From: Rhizophagus irregularis
Lineage: Eukaryota > Glomeromycota > Glomeromycetes > Glomerales > Glomeraceae
Direction of reading: 5' to 3'
DNA length: 64,000 nt
NCBI RefSeq assembly: GCF_026210795.1
Contig: NC_089432.1
Location: forward strand, 1,364,001 to 1,428,000
The notes under the pieces: generated by a model
Told to the model about the DNA's origin: nothing
What the model saw: only the letters and a program-made list of their open reading frames with translations
Databases searched by the model: none
Part shown: in pieces, positions 23,745 to 35,865 of the stretch
Layout: each line of letters opens with the position of its first letter
How positions within the stretch are numbered: position 1 is the stretch's first letter
Position numbers and translations under genes: made by a program

Positions 23745-26519
23745 AATAAGTCGGTATTCAATAAGTACGAATTTTCAGTTCATTGGTACTCTCGGATTTT
23801 GCTGATTAATTTATTTGATATAAGTCAAATATTTACAATATTAAAGTATTTACATTTAAATAAAACATTTAAATAATATAATATTAGAAAAATTTTCGAA
23901 TTTTAATTTAATTTCTAACACATCTACTGTATATATAGAGATACTTGGTCACACATTGAAATTATTTTTGTTATCGTTACAAAGGAACATATTATTAAGA
24001 TGAAACATCTAAGTTAAATAACAAATTAAGCGTTTATGAAACAAATGGAGAACCACGCGAAGTGTAGTATAGACATTTTAAGAATGCGTAATCCATGACA
24101 AATTAAATTATTATTTTTTTATTCAAATTATAAATAATACGAATAATTGCTAGTGATGCACTTATAAAAGTTAATGCTTGATTTGCAATTTTGCAATTAA
24201 AAATTATTGATTACCATATGTTGGTAAATTCTTCTTACAAAAATATATGTATAAACGTAAATTCATGAAAAATGTATTGCATTATGTCATAGTTATCGCT
24301 ATGTAAATAATTTTATAAGCTGTAGAGCTATTTGAATTTTTCTAATTGCATGATAGACTTTTCCAAAGCATCCAAAAATAAACAAAGTTAAATTTGCTAA
24401 AGCGGACAAATCTAAGTTCTCAACACAGATTTAAATTTAAAGTTAGGTTTATTTTCACTTCTAAACGATAACACGACGCGGAGTATGTTAAATAGTTAGA
24501 TTGATTTACTCAACCGAGTTAGTTTAAATATTTGTATAATTGATATATAAAATAACGTGCTTAATAAATTACATTATGTAAAATTTCACCTGAACTGATT
24601 AAATCTTTTTTCTGAATAGGTTGTGAAATTGTATAGACTAAAGACTAAATCACATCAAAATTATATTTAAAGTTATACTATCTTGTTACTATTTATTACT
24701 ATTTTGTCACTAAATATACGTTTCAGCAAAATAATTTCGTGACAAATTCATTTTTTTGTATTATAGAGATCTCACAATATAATTTTAGCATTTTGGTCGA
24801 CGGAACTAGATAGAAAAACGAAAAATATCTAAGAAAAGTTGTTCATAAGGTATGGAAATACTTGCATATTAATTTTTGTAAGAATAGCTTGAAATTATGG
24901 GTAGTTATAATAATATTAAGATGAGTTCTTGTCTTTTTTTTCTTAATTTCCAGGTGTAGCTTGAATATTTTTTCCGTAATAACACTAGAACGGTTCTTTT
25001 TGTAAAATTTCAGTGTTGATACAAAATAGCATTTAGTGACATCTAATAGAATGTAATTTAATCTAACATCGATAAGAAATAAGTTGCATTCCTGATGGCC
25101 AAGTAGGTCTCTTTTACTCCTCTATATAATTAATTCCAAATCAAAATGTAGAACTGATAAACACAACCTAAATTGAAAAGGAAAATCCAAGAAAATCAAA
25201 GAGATAAGGAGTTCCCATACCATAATCTACCTTCTTAATATCCCACCTGTTAAAAGAAGAAATTATACAATGAAGGATTCAAGAACCTTAAAATTATTAC
25301 ATAACAAGAATCCTTAACTTTTGTAACATGATGCTAATATTATGAATAAACATATTTACGTGACATTCAATACAAAATGGCGCAATAATTCCAAAAATAT
25401 GTAAAATGAAATATTGCAAATATTGCTTGCTCTTGGCCAGTTATTAACTTACAACTGTTTCTCCTGAACACCGCGTAGAGGTGGCAAGCTTCGTTCAGGG
25501 TAAAAAAGAAATCACTTACCTATAATCTTATACAACCAGTTTATAAATAATAGGATTTAAAAAAAATAATAATAATATTTGGGTTGTTAAGAACAAAAAT
25601 TGAGCAGAGACGTTCGGACATATAGATATATATATAATATAACAACATTCACAACTTGACCAATTCTATATGTAAACTGTGTTTTTTTAGTTATGTTCTG
25701 GCCCCAGATACGACTACTTATGCACATGTGCATCAAATCAAGAAAGAAAATTATAAAAGAAAATTATTTACATAAAAATCAAAACAAATAAAAAAAATGC
25801 ACATGTGCATCAGAACAAGAAAGAAATTATTTTTGTAAAATCAAAAATAAGCTTTCTCATCCCCCCATCTAATTATTTGGTTTACATATATACACAATAC
25901 GTACTATGTACATACATACATAAAATACGTACGTATATATACGTAATGTGGGAAAGTCGAACGAGCAATAAACACAGGTTTCTCGACTCAATTTTATTAG
26001 AAAAATTTGTTTAAGTATGGATTTAACTTTTTTAAAGTTTTTAACGTGAAGTTGGTCGTACCTATGGTTTAAAATGAGATGTGGAGTTGGTTGCACCTTA
26101 CCTATTACCATACTTAACAAGAAAAAAATAAATAAAAGAAAAAGAAAAGCGAGAAGGAATAAAAAAGGAGAGAGGAGTTGAAGAGAATAAAGAGAAAAAA
26201 GTGGTTATTTTATACTATATTTTACTTAACCATGATGAGTCATGTTACAAACATGTAAACTCCGATAGTATAGAAAATAGACGTGTTTGCAATAATTTCT
26301 CATGTAATCTTGTATATGACGTCAAATTTTATATACTATTTCTGTGGGCGTATATCAATCATTACATCACTAACCGAAAAACCCATTACTGCGTAACTTA
26401 TTACAGTATATTTTCGTGATGTACAATCGATGTCTAGTACCTCCAATATAAACACAGAATTATAAGAATAATAAGTAAAAATTTTCTTAAAAATCTTTTG
26501 AAACCTAACTAAATATAAA

Positions 26520-27090
26520 GGTAGATAATCTATTATCAATAACTTGAAATACTTCATATTCCTCTATTTCAAAAGTTTCTCTATTAATGATTTTCTTTTC
26601 ATATGAATGTTGCTTGCTTTTACCAACAATATTATTAATAAAAGATCCTGATGATTTGATATACAAATCTTGTAACCAAAAATATGGTCCCTCATTTTTA
26701 CTCCAAATGATTGCTTCCTTTTCAAAATTGACTCGACTTAATATAGGATTAAATCGATTTGTTAATGAAAATAAAAACTATTTGACGTTTTACATTGATA
26801 ATTTTTTGTGGTTACGAGATCTTTCATCTGCTACCATTTTTGTACGACACCATTCTAATGGATTATATCCACAATCTCTTGGGTGTAATTATAAGAACAG
26901 TTGGTCCCTTATTATCGCAATGTTTATGGAATTTATCAATCCCAAAACCATCGCGACTAGCACGACAAATAACAGATAAGATTAATTTTAAAAGGTAAAT
27001 CTTTAAAATGATAAGGTGTTCCTTTTTCTTATCAATCCAACTTGCTATTAATGCAACATCTGTAGTAATTAATAATCTTGGAGTCAAATA
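26520..27090 (-). pseudogene. Decayed BTB/BACK-TLDc gene 2
   Basis: Read on the minus strand, the pieces are PRLLITTDVALIASWIDKK (linker before TLDc, about 27081-27025), CRASRDGFGIDKFHKHCDNK (about 26970-26915), then after a frameshift EIVxYNPLEW (about 26890-26850), later GPYFWLQDLYIKSSGS (about 26690) and IEEYEVFQVIDNR (about 26570-26530), the usual end of TLDc domains in this family. Frameshifts and stops separate the pieces. The BTB and BACK parts upstream are not clearly recognised; 27091-27480 may hold scrambled remnants. TLDc proteins are linked to oxidation resistance and vesicular ATPase binding, but this copy is dead. Confidence 0.8.
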
Positions 27091-27480
27091 TATATCTTGG
27101 CGGCAAAGCATTGGGAAAGTCTGGAGGCTGAATTTGAAAAATATAGTAACTTCATCATCGAGACCATCAGGAAAAATATTTTTAAAATATACAAAATCTT
27201 TTTTAGTTAAAACGAGAAGTAATGTCAGACAATTGTATAATAATATGAATGTGATCTTAGGAGGTTTATAAATCTTATAATTTACAGGTTTCGTTATATT
27301 GTTCCAAGTTCTTAGTGACACCTTCAAAAAAATCACCTGATATGCAACTTCGATGGTTTCTCGTGGCCCAAAAATTCAGATCTTCTACCAGGAATGTGCA
27401 ATCTAAAAGCAACTTTTTTGTCATTAGCAATAATTGTGTTGAACAAATGCTAACCTGGAACATAATTAGATTCATATGTC

Positions 27481-28932
27481 TGTAAAGTATAATTCGTATT
27501 TCACTTCTTTAATAACAATTTTTAAAACAATATTAATGCTTCTTGTTAAGTATTTATTAAACAATTTATAATTTTCTTTTTTACATCTTAAAAACTATAT
27601 ATTAATAACTTTTTTTTTAAAAAAAAAAAGAGCTGTGATGCCATTATCTCTAAGTTTCCAACTCAAACTTTGAAAATCTCATTTCTTCCCTTTGATTTTT
27701 TTTACGATTCATTATACGCAGTGATAGAGCTGGTTACCAAATAGAATTTTGGTTATTCTCGAATTTACTTAAAATTTCTCTAAATTTTAATATAAGTACT
27801 TGCGGAAAACAGAATTATTAGGTGTATTTACGAGTAGCACACTTAAAAATCTACAAATTTTTGAATTTATTTTTATCCAACAATTTGTTATATTAATAAA
27901 CACCTTTAAATATTCATTTGAACTACTTAAAATATTTAAAGCGATATATTTTAATGATAGTTTCGTCCATTAAATCAATGTATTAATAAGGCGGCGCAAA
28001 GTTATAAATTCGATTTTCATATCACACATATCACAATTTGTCTTTTTTTTGACCCAGCCGTCGCCCGGGATTTTATTTTTACAGCTGTTTTCATATTATT
28101 CGGGACAAAGTAAAATTTTGAACTTGACATCCAGTCCGGTTTTTCGGATGAGGCAAAAAAAAACTAAGTCCTTCAGATAAATATAGACAGCGGCGGAGAA
28201 AAAAGAAATAAAGAAAATCGGAGCCATAAAAAGCATTATAAATAAAATTTATGGTAATTTAAATAATCATGCTTCTTATTCTATGCACATCCCTAAAAAT
28301 GAAAAAAATGATATTAGTGTCATTTCAAACAAATAAACATCATCAAACCACCCGTTCTAAATTATAGTACTAAGTCAATGGATCGAAGTCGCATCTAAAA
28401 TACATCATCATTATTATTGAATATTGTTTAAAACGCAATTACCAAAGATAAGAAATTAAACTTACCGAAATCGTTTTAATGTTTTTTTGAATATATCATA
28501 TCAAGTCCAATATTTCCCAAGTAACTTGAAACGAAATATAGTAAACGAAACATAGAAGCGAAACATAGTATAATGCTCTCTCTTCATCTCATTTTCGACT
28601 CCCATTGTACCTTTTCATCACCGTTCCATTTTTGTGGAATTTGGATATGTACGCAAATAAGGTATGCATTTGACTCTGAGCTTGGAATTTCGAGGATCTT
28701 ATTTGGCATAAACTTTCAGTGATTCAAGAAGATTTTTATCAATACGCAATATATTATAATCATTATCATTTGCGTACAATATTGATATCAATAGTTTATT
28801 TGCGTACAATTTTGAATATCGAATATCTATTATTTATTTGAGCATGATTAGCCAGTGATTAGCTGTACGATAATATAGATATTGTATGGTGTTGTATTTA
28901 TATTGTATACTCTATTTATATAGGTAAATAGA
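27481..28932. other. Spacer with short repeats
   Basis: Contains a motif shared with 36131-36170 (28152-28190: GGCAAAAAAAAACTAAGTCC and onward) and a short tandem of GAAACATAG-like words (about 28524-28572). The word TTGCGTACAAT occurs three times between 28760 and 28815. No gene recognised. Confidence 0.5.
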
Positions 28933-29121
28933 TAAACTGTACTGTACGGTCAGCTAAACTGTACTGTACGAAAATATTTTAGCCAATCATAACTCATTGT
29001 ATACTTTTCGAATTTTTTTTATTTATCGTACAATAAAATCTGATTGGTGAATTCTCACTTCGTACAGTACAGTTTAGCTAACCGTACAGTACAGTTTATA
29101 TGTATACTCTATTTATATTGG
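28905..29121. repeat. Palindromic MITE-like element with flanking direct repeats
   Basis: Arms 28933-28971 and 29060-29098 are complementary at 38 of 39 positions, with an 88-bp loop. Each arm itself contains ACTGTACTGTACG twice. Outside the arms, GTATACTCTATTTATAT occurs as a direct repeat on both sides (from 28905 and from 29102), either a long target duplication or part of the unit. The frame at 29044-29250 crosses this structure and is not a gene. Confidence 0.88.
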
Positions 29122-29554
29122 TTTACGTCACGAAATATCACACTAATTTTTCTTGCAACCTTCCCGCGGGCATATGTAAATTGTGTCTCCTTGAAAAGCT
29201 CTGTTGCAAGAATTAATGTCGTGTTCGCAGACGTGATCTTCTGGGTTTAAAGTACTTGATTTGATGCACATCTATCATTTGCAAATGAATGGGCAATGGG
29301 CTATTTATATCATTATATGTTGTAGTGATTTAACACCTTACGATTGTGGGGTAATACTGATCAAGTCGTCATTTGAGTGACCAATTCGGCCAAAATTAGC
29401 ATGGCTAATTTTTGGCTGAATTATGTCCTAAAGCTGGCTAATTTTTCCAATTTGTCTCGTGACTTATTATAAAAAATAGATGTATCAAAGAAAAAAAAAT
29501 AAAGGATTAAATTTAAAAAAAAAATAATACAATGAATTTTTATTTAAATTTAAA

Positions 29555-29800
29555 TTTAAATATAACTAGATTAGGTTGATGTGTGGCAACTTCGTCGCCA
29601 CCAGATAGATTATTGTCGAAAACATAAGTGATTAGGTCTTTGTTCATGATTATTTTATTTATTTTAAAAAAAAAATTGTAATTCCAAAAATTATAAAAAG
29701 TTTTGAAATAAATAATAGCAAATTTATTTATTTTTATTTATAAAATTGATAAATATTTTCGCAAATATAAAATGAATATTAAAAATTATAAAAGTTGCTA
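29555..29800 (-). repeat. Dispersed non-coding repeat, copy 2 (inverted)
   Basis: Reverse-orientation relative of 14500-14764, carrying the same hairpin in variant form (GTGGCAAC-TTC-GTCGCCAC). Coding capacity is absent. Both copies start at ATAACTAGATTAGG/CCTAATCTAGTTAT, which may be the element end. Confidence 0.8.
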
Positions 29801-32065
29801 CTGGTTAGATTTTTTATAAAAAATCATTTTATTCCCAAGATGAATTGTTTTTAGTTAGTAAAAAAAAAGAATAAATATTTTATTAGTGATTTGTAATAAA
29901 TAATTAGTAATTAATTTAACAAAAATTTTATCATTTACCAAGATATTTACTAAATTGCCAATGTGATCTATTAGTATTGTCCTATTTCAGTCAGTTCCTT
30001 TCATTTCAAAGCGACAAAGCCACAAGAATAAACATAAATGGTAGAAAAAGAAGTGGCTTGATTAATAATATTCAAAGAAAAGAAAAATAATATTGTTAAA
30101 CGAATGATTGTCAAAATGTTATTTACCAATAAAGTCACAAGATCAAATCTAAAATGGTAATCAATTTTAGATTAGTAAACTAATCAGGACACTATTATAG
30201 TTTAAATAAAATTAGTTAATTAAAAAAAAGGTGGTTAAAATAAAATTGGTTAATTAAAAAAATTGGCAAAAAACAAATTAGTCATCGGTAAATATGCTGA
30301 TCTACAAATTTTTCCGCATTTCCCATTAGTCACTGGATGATCTGCAATTTTTTTTTTATAAAAAATAACTAATTCGTAAAAAAAGTTACAGGGCCTCTTC
30401 AGAATCAGTATCTGAATCAGATACTGAATATAATACAATATAATAATAATGAACGGTCATTTAGGTCACACAAACTTCTAAAAAAGGTGATTTTTTTTGG
30501 AAAAAGGAAATTGTTTATTACACTAAAAACGATGTACATATATAAAATTATATTTGTTAAGGTAACACAAATCTCTTGGTGGACCATCCTTTATTATATC
30601 ATGTTAAAAAAATACAGTACTCAATGAATAGAGATGTTTAAATGAATTATGTATACTCCCATTATCTCTTTATTTACTAATTGACTACTGTATATTTTAT
30701 CTACGAAATTTAAACTAAACATACAACGTAAATAAACCAAAGACTATAACTAGGAAAATGAAAGTCTGTCGCGTCATACTTGCAATACATCAATACTTCG
30801 CATGGGCCATACCACAGGATTTTATTGGTGGAAATTTTTTGTTGCCACGGTAAACTTGCAAAATGTACGTCCAATTACATATTTTTTTGTTTTCTATGAT
30901 TTTAGCGTTAAATCTTTAAATTTTAATCAAATAAAATTAGTTGTTTAAGAAATATTAGACAATTCTGATATTTTAATGCACATTGCAAAATATAATTTTG
31001 AAGTTTGAAGAGTAATGTAATTGTTTAAATATCAAATATCAACCAAAATTAACAAAATACAATAAACCAGAAAGATCAAAGAAAACACAATAAAAAGTGA
31101 TTAGATATTCCCAACAAATCAAGAAAAAACACAATAAAGGTCGCTTAAATCCCAACATAATAGTAACCAAGATAAAGAGATACAATAAGGGTTAAATTTC
31201 ATGAACAAACCCAAGGAATATAATCAAAAGCTGGAATCAAATTACTCCTGAAAAAAAGAAAGAGAAAGAGAACGTTAACAGTGCTCTCAAATAAAAAAAA
31301 AGCCACAAATAATAAAAAAACCAAGAAACTCACACTTGCGATTTAAAAGTCAACCCGAAACCCCAGGTGTTCCTAAAAAAAGAAAAAGAAAGAGAACATT
31401 ATTAGACTCAAATAAAAAAAAAATAATAATGAAACTCACCTTCCTACTTGCGATTTAAAATTCATATCAGGTGTTTCACAAAAAAAAGAAAGTTAATAAC
31501 ATTTTCAGGCAAAAATAAGACGCCAAAATAATAAAAAACTGAATCACCTTTCTATACTGAAGTCCAGTGTTCCTAGAAAAAAAAGAAAGAACGTTAACAA
31601 CATTTACAGACAAAAAGAATCAAGAAAACTGAGCAACTCACCTTCTTACTTGCAATTTCAAAGTTCATAGTAAAGTCATAAAAAAAGTGAGCGTTAATAA
31701 CCTCAAATAAAAAAAATGTGAAAATAATTAAAAAAAACAAGAAACTCACTTCTCCCACTTGCGATTTCCGTTCCTTAAAAGAGAACGAAAAAAAATAATA
31801 TCTCGTGTACCGTGAAAATTACTGGCAGTGTTATGATTTTGTGTTAACCCATGAAATTTTCCTTCCTTTCATCCGCTGACGTCACCTCACTAATTACCTC
31901 TGCTTTTCACCGTACATATAGAAAGTCCTTTGCTACGCTCCAGACAATAATGTAAATTTTATTTGACGTTATTACAGGTTAACATCAAAAGATTTTTGGT
32001 AGAACTTACTACTAATTTTTGCTCATTAGTTTTTAATAAATACAAACTATTTTAACTATTTTGAT
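29801..32065. other. Spacer around the 107-bp array
   Basis: 29801-31090 is A+T-rich with no recognised gene; the minus frame at 30250-30438 looks random. 31801-32065 contains TGACGTCA (about 31879-31886), a perfect CRE-type palindrome, in a slightly G+C-richer stretch that could be a promoter for minus-strand transcription of the array. Confidence 0.45.
31090..31800 (-). repeat. 107-bp tandem array that mimics repeated exon-intron modules
   Basis: Five or six diverged units with anchors (plus strand CTCAC) at 31329, 31435, 31543, 31636 and 31745. On the minus strand each unit has a polypyrimidine tract ending in AG (for example TTTTTTAG before GAACACCTGG, TTTTCTAG before GAACACTGG), a 25-40 base block with AAATCGCAAGT, then AAG/GTGAGTTTC. 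No protein frame links the blocks. Confidence 0.7.
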
Positions 32066-32674
32066 TACCGTATTCTTCTGATCATATGATCATAAGCACC
32101 ACAAAACTTTAGTACATCCATGCTTTAATTGCTTTACCTTATTTATACTCCCCTATTACGCCAAAACTCAACGTTCGGCATATTCTAAAGGTAAAAACCT
32201 AGAATAAAAATTATTTTTTATTCAAAATATAAAAAGACAAAATTTATTTCTCACCCGACCCCCTGAATTTAATATACAAAAAATGACGTCATGCCGATCA
32301 TTTGCCGATCATTTCCAAAAAAGGAACAACGTAATTTTTGACGGAAAAAATTATTTTTTTTAAAAAAAAATAAAACTTAATATAAGCTTCGTATAGCCTT
32401 CAAAGTTATGGCTCATAGGTAATTTTGCCTGCTCTACAAATTTACTTAATACCTTAGGAAAGGTTATAAATACCATTTTTGATATTTTGACAATTTATGA
32501 CTTGGGGATGAGGAATATCGAATCTCACCCAGGGTGAGGAATAAATTCACCCATATAAAAATATTACAATAAAAAAAAAAATTCAAATTTGAGTGGTGCT
32601 TATATTTTTGTTTTTCAAATTTTTTTCCGAAAATTGGGATGGTGCGTGGGGTTTCTAATCGAAAGAATACGGTA
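32066..32674. mobile_element. MITE-like element with TACCGTATTCTT ends
   Basis: Left end TACCGTATTCTT (32066-32077) and right end AAGAATACGGTA (32663-32674) are perfect inverted repeats. Further in, ATAAGCACCAC (about 32092) matches the reverse complement of GTGGTGCTTAT (about 32595). If the outer TA is the target duplication, the TIR begins CCGTATTC, compatible with a Tc1/mariner-type non-autonomous element. Inside are a palindrome ATGACGTCAT (near 32283) and a doubled GCCGATCATTT. No transposase frame is seen. Confidence 0.7.
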
Positions 32675-33255
32675 TTTGAATAATACATTTTTTTATTATA
32701 AACCATTGTTATTTGACTACATGAATTAATTGAGTGACCCAAATAAATATAAATTAATAATCAAGAATTACTTAGTTTAGGCATGGTATAGGGTTAGGAC
32801 ATAAGTTAGAATTCAAAGTGTGCAAAATTATTGCAATTTATAATATATCATTTCTTCTATAATTCACTTTACTGCTTATTCACAGATTTCTTGAAGCTTT
32901 GTCAATTTTATATTATGATCGTCAGTATTGCACCAGAAATCATGATTTAGGAAAAAAAAATTGTAATTCAAAAAAAATAAATAAAACTAAGGTTATTTCA
33001 ATGCAAAAAAAGTAGAATACTTTTAATATATTAAATATTCATAAGCAAATAGAAACACATCTAAATTAATTCTAAATACGAACAGAGACATTTTGGAAGT
33101 GCAAGTTTGATAACTTACAAAATGAGAAATTATAACTAAATATCTCCATAAATATACATTATTAAAAAAAGTAAAAAAAGTTAAATGGCGAATTAATATT
33201 ATAAAATAATATCCAAAGACTCAAATAAAAAATTTTCTAGTTTACTTTACATGAA
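32675..33255. other. 3' flank of the minus-strand kinase-Sel1 gene, part of the inverted duplication
   Basis: About 32790-33250 is homologous to 20215-20740 in reverse. The shared blocks show substitutions and small indels, so the duplication is not brand new. No gene. Confidence 0.7.
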
Positions 33256-35754
33256 TTATTCTCTATTCTTTAGTAGCTTTTCTAATTGATTCTGAGCATC
33301 TTGATCTCCTTGTTCAGCAGATTTTTTATACCAATAAATTGCCAGTTCTATGTTTTTAAAGATTCCTTTTCCATTTTTATACATAAAAGCAACATTACAT
33401 TGAGCATCACTAAATCCTAAATTCGCAGCCTTTTGATATAATTCAAATGCTTTTTGATAATTAATGTTAGTTCCAATTCCGTTAATATAACAATATCCTA
33501 AATTATTTAATCCATATGGACTTTCTAAATTTGCAGCCTTTTGATATAATTCAAATGCTTTTCGATAATCAATGTTAGTTCCAATTCCTTTTTCATAACA
33601 ATCTCCTAAATTATTTAATCCAGATGCATTTCCTAAATTTGCAGCCTTCTGATACAATTCAAATGCCTTATTATTGTCAATGCTAGTTCCAATTCCCTTT
33701 GCATAACATATTCCTAAATTATTCAATCCATATTTATTTCCTAAATTTGCTGATTTTTGATACAATTCAAATGCCTTTTGATAATTAATGTTAGTTTCAA
33801 TCCCCTTTTCATAACATTTTCCTAAACTACTTATTCCAGCTGCGTTTCCTAAATTTGCTGATTCTTGATACAATTCAAAGGCCTTTTTTTTGTCAATATC
33901 AGTTCCGATTCCCTTTTCATAACATTTTCCTAAACAATTTAATCCAAATGCATTTCCTAAATTTGCAGCTCTTTGATATGATCCAAATGCCTTTTGATAA
34001 TCAATACTAGTGCCAATTCCGTTATAATAACAATGTCCTAAATTATTTATTCCAGATATACTTCCTAAATTTTCCGCCTTCTGATACAATTCAAATACCT
34101 TTTGATAATCAATGCTAGTACCAATTCCGTTATAATAACAATGTCCTAAATTATTTATTCCAGACATACTTCCTAAATTTGCCGCCTTCTGACATAATTC
34201 AAATGCCTTTTGATAATCAATGCTAGTACCAATTCCGCTATAATAACAATATCCTAAATTATTTATTGCAGTTGCGTTTTCTAAATTCGCTGATTTTTGA
34301 TACAATTCAAAGGCCTTTTTTTTGTCAATATCAATCCCAATTCCTAAATGATTAAACGCTCCAAGTAAAAAAATAGAATTGGAATTATTTTGATCACTCA
34401 ATAACCAATTATAAATTTCTTGTAAATTGATATTATGATTATTAAGATAATTAAGAATATTCTGTTCAAGTATTTCATCCCCTAATTTTTCACAAAAGTC
34501 AACTAACTCATCAACCACTATATTAAAACTAATATTAGTCTGACCAATTTTTAATGTTTTTAATTTATCAACTACCTGATCGATAGTTGGACGATTATCT
34601 GGCTCACAATTCCAACATTCTAAAAAAAAAGATGATTATATTAGATTAAATAATGATATCTTAATAATATTCAAAACAATGCTATTTACCGGTATAAAGG
34701 TTAATGTAAGCAGTAGGTGTGTCAGTAAGTGGTGTTTCTCTAAGTCCTTGTGAAATTTTTACAATTAAACTATATGATGACATTCCTTTAAAAGGTGGTT
34801 GACCACTTGATATTTCCCACAGGAGTACACCAATACTATAAATATCACTCTTTTTATTTAAAGAGTATTGTTGAAAATTGAATTTTTTTGGGTCAATATA
34901 TGGAACTACACCAAATAAGTCCGATCGTGATTTATATGCCTCATCAATCCTTTTTGATAAACCAAAATCAGCCAACTTTATGATATTTTGATGAATTAAT
35001 ACATTTTTAGAGTGCTATTTAATATGAATATTAAATAAATTGATTAATTAATATATATAATATAATATTAAATAATAAAATGTAAATGAATTACCAAATC
35101 ACGATGAACAATTCCTTCATCATGTAAACATAGTACAGCATGGGCTAGCTGAAATGCCAGATTAAATTTATTATGCCAAGTAAGATTATGAAAATGTTCT
35201 TTCAAATACTCTTGAAGAGTACCGCTATCAGCGTATTCCATTACTAACCAATATTTTAAGGAGTTATCATTTTGGTTTTCTTATTAAGGAAAAAAAAAAA
35301 ATATTATTTTAAATATTATGAAGTTAATATCATTATCATTATTATAAAATTTATCATACGTGTTGTAATGCCAAAGAAACGAATAATATTTTCATGGAAA
35401 TCCACTTCGCGCTGATGTTTAAGCTAGGTCGTAAATAAATTTTAAATTAAAAGTCATAGTAAAGGAGGAGATATATAATATGCATATTATGTTGTTTATT
35501 ACCTCATTAACAACTTCTTTAGTTGTAATATTATTGAAATTAAAAAAAGTTTTCAACGCTAAATAACTATGAGGACTTTTCCAGTTAGCACGGTAGACCT
35601 TTCCGAAGCTTCCAGAACCAATTTCCTCAATATTTTTAAAATGATTATATTCGTAATGTTTAATATAATTTTTTGCAATAGCTTCTTCAAGCCAAATAGT
35701 CCATTCATTATTTGAATCTTCAGTGACAGTTATTGGTATAATAGGTTCTGACAT
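33256..35754 (-). CDS. Protein kinase with 9-unit Sel1-repeat array (5 exons), inverted paralogue
   Basis: Exons on the minus strand: 35754-35503, 35423-35360, 35279-35095, 35014-34690, 34619-33256; 2,190 nt, 729 residues. The first four exon lengths (252, 64, 185, 325) equal those of the 16628-20207 gene. Kinase motifs GSGSFGKVY, ALK, HRD and DFG are intact. The last exon encodes 9 Sel1-like units (AFELYQKAANLG...GLNNLGYC) plus the same cap, QDAQNQLEKLLKN. Units here are more diverged from each other than in the plus-strand paralogue. The role is inferred as a scaffolded signalling kinase; ligand and substrate are unknown. Confidence 0.92.
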
Positions 35755-35865
35755 TGTTGAGTTTGTAGAATTTTTTATTATAGAAATTAATTTAAGTTTA
35801 ATTTAAGTTTAAAGCTAAATGGGATTTTGGTATTACCAAAACGTAATCGTGCATTAAAATAATTA
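35755..35865 (-). promoter_or_regulatory. Conserved leader of the minus-strand kinase-Sel1 gene
   Basis: Reverse-strand counterpart of 16530-16627. The palindrome TTGGTATTACCAA lies at 35827-35839, 73 bp before the ATG. Its sequence and spacing match the other copy. Confidence 0.6.

Larger units (their letters stand above)
22804..26519. other. Gene-poor A+T-rich region with palindromes
   Basis: Apart from the Helitron-like end and hairpin listed separately, it holds a repeat shared with 12825-12960 (24060-24180), a stem CCTGAAC...GTTCAGG (about 25464-25499), two copies of the palindrome ATGCACATGTGCAT (25720-25733 and 25797-25810) each followed by CA(A/G)AxCAAGAAAGAAA, and TACGTAC-rich palindromic DNA at 25895-25945. 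No credible gene is seen. Confidence 0.55.

Noticed and set aside
12825-24180. The similarity between 12825-12960 and 24060-24180 as a transposon pair
   Set aside because: Matches are patchy and no ends could be defined, so it is mentioned only within the spacer descriptions.
26587-26979. Plus-strand 130-residue frame
   Set aside because: The opposite strand carries recognisable TLDc pieces with the correct order, so the plus frame is a shadow.
31090-31800. CRISPR array
   Set aside because: Units are diverged, about 107 bp long, without constant repeats and unique spacers, and the DNA is eukaryotic.
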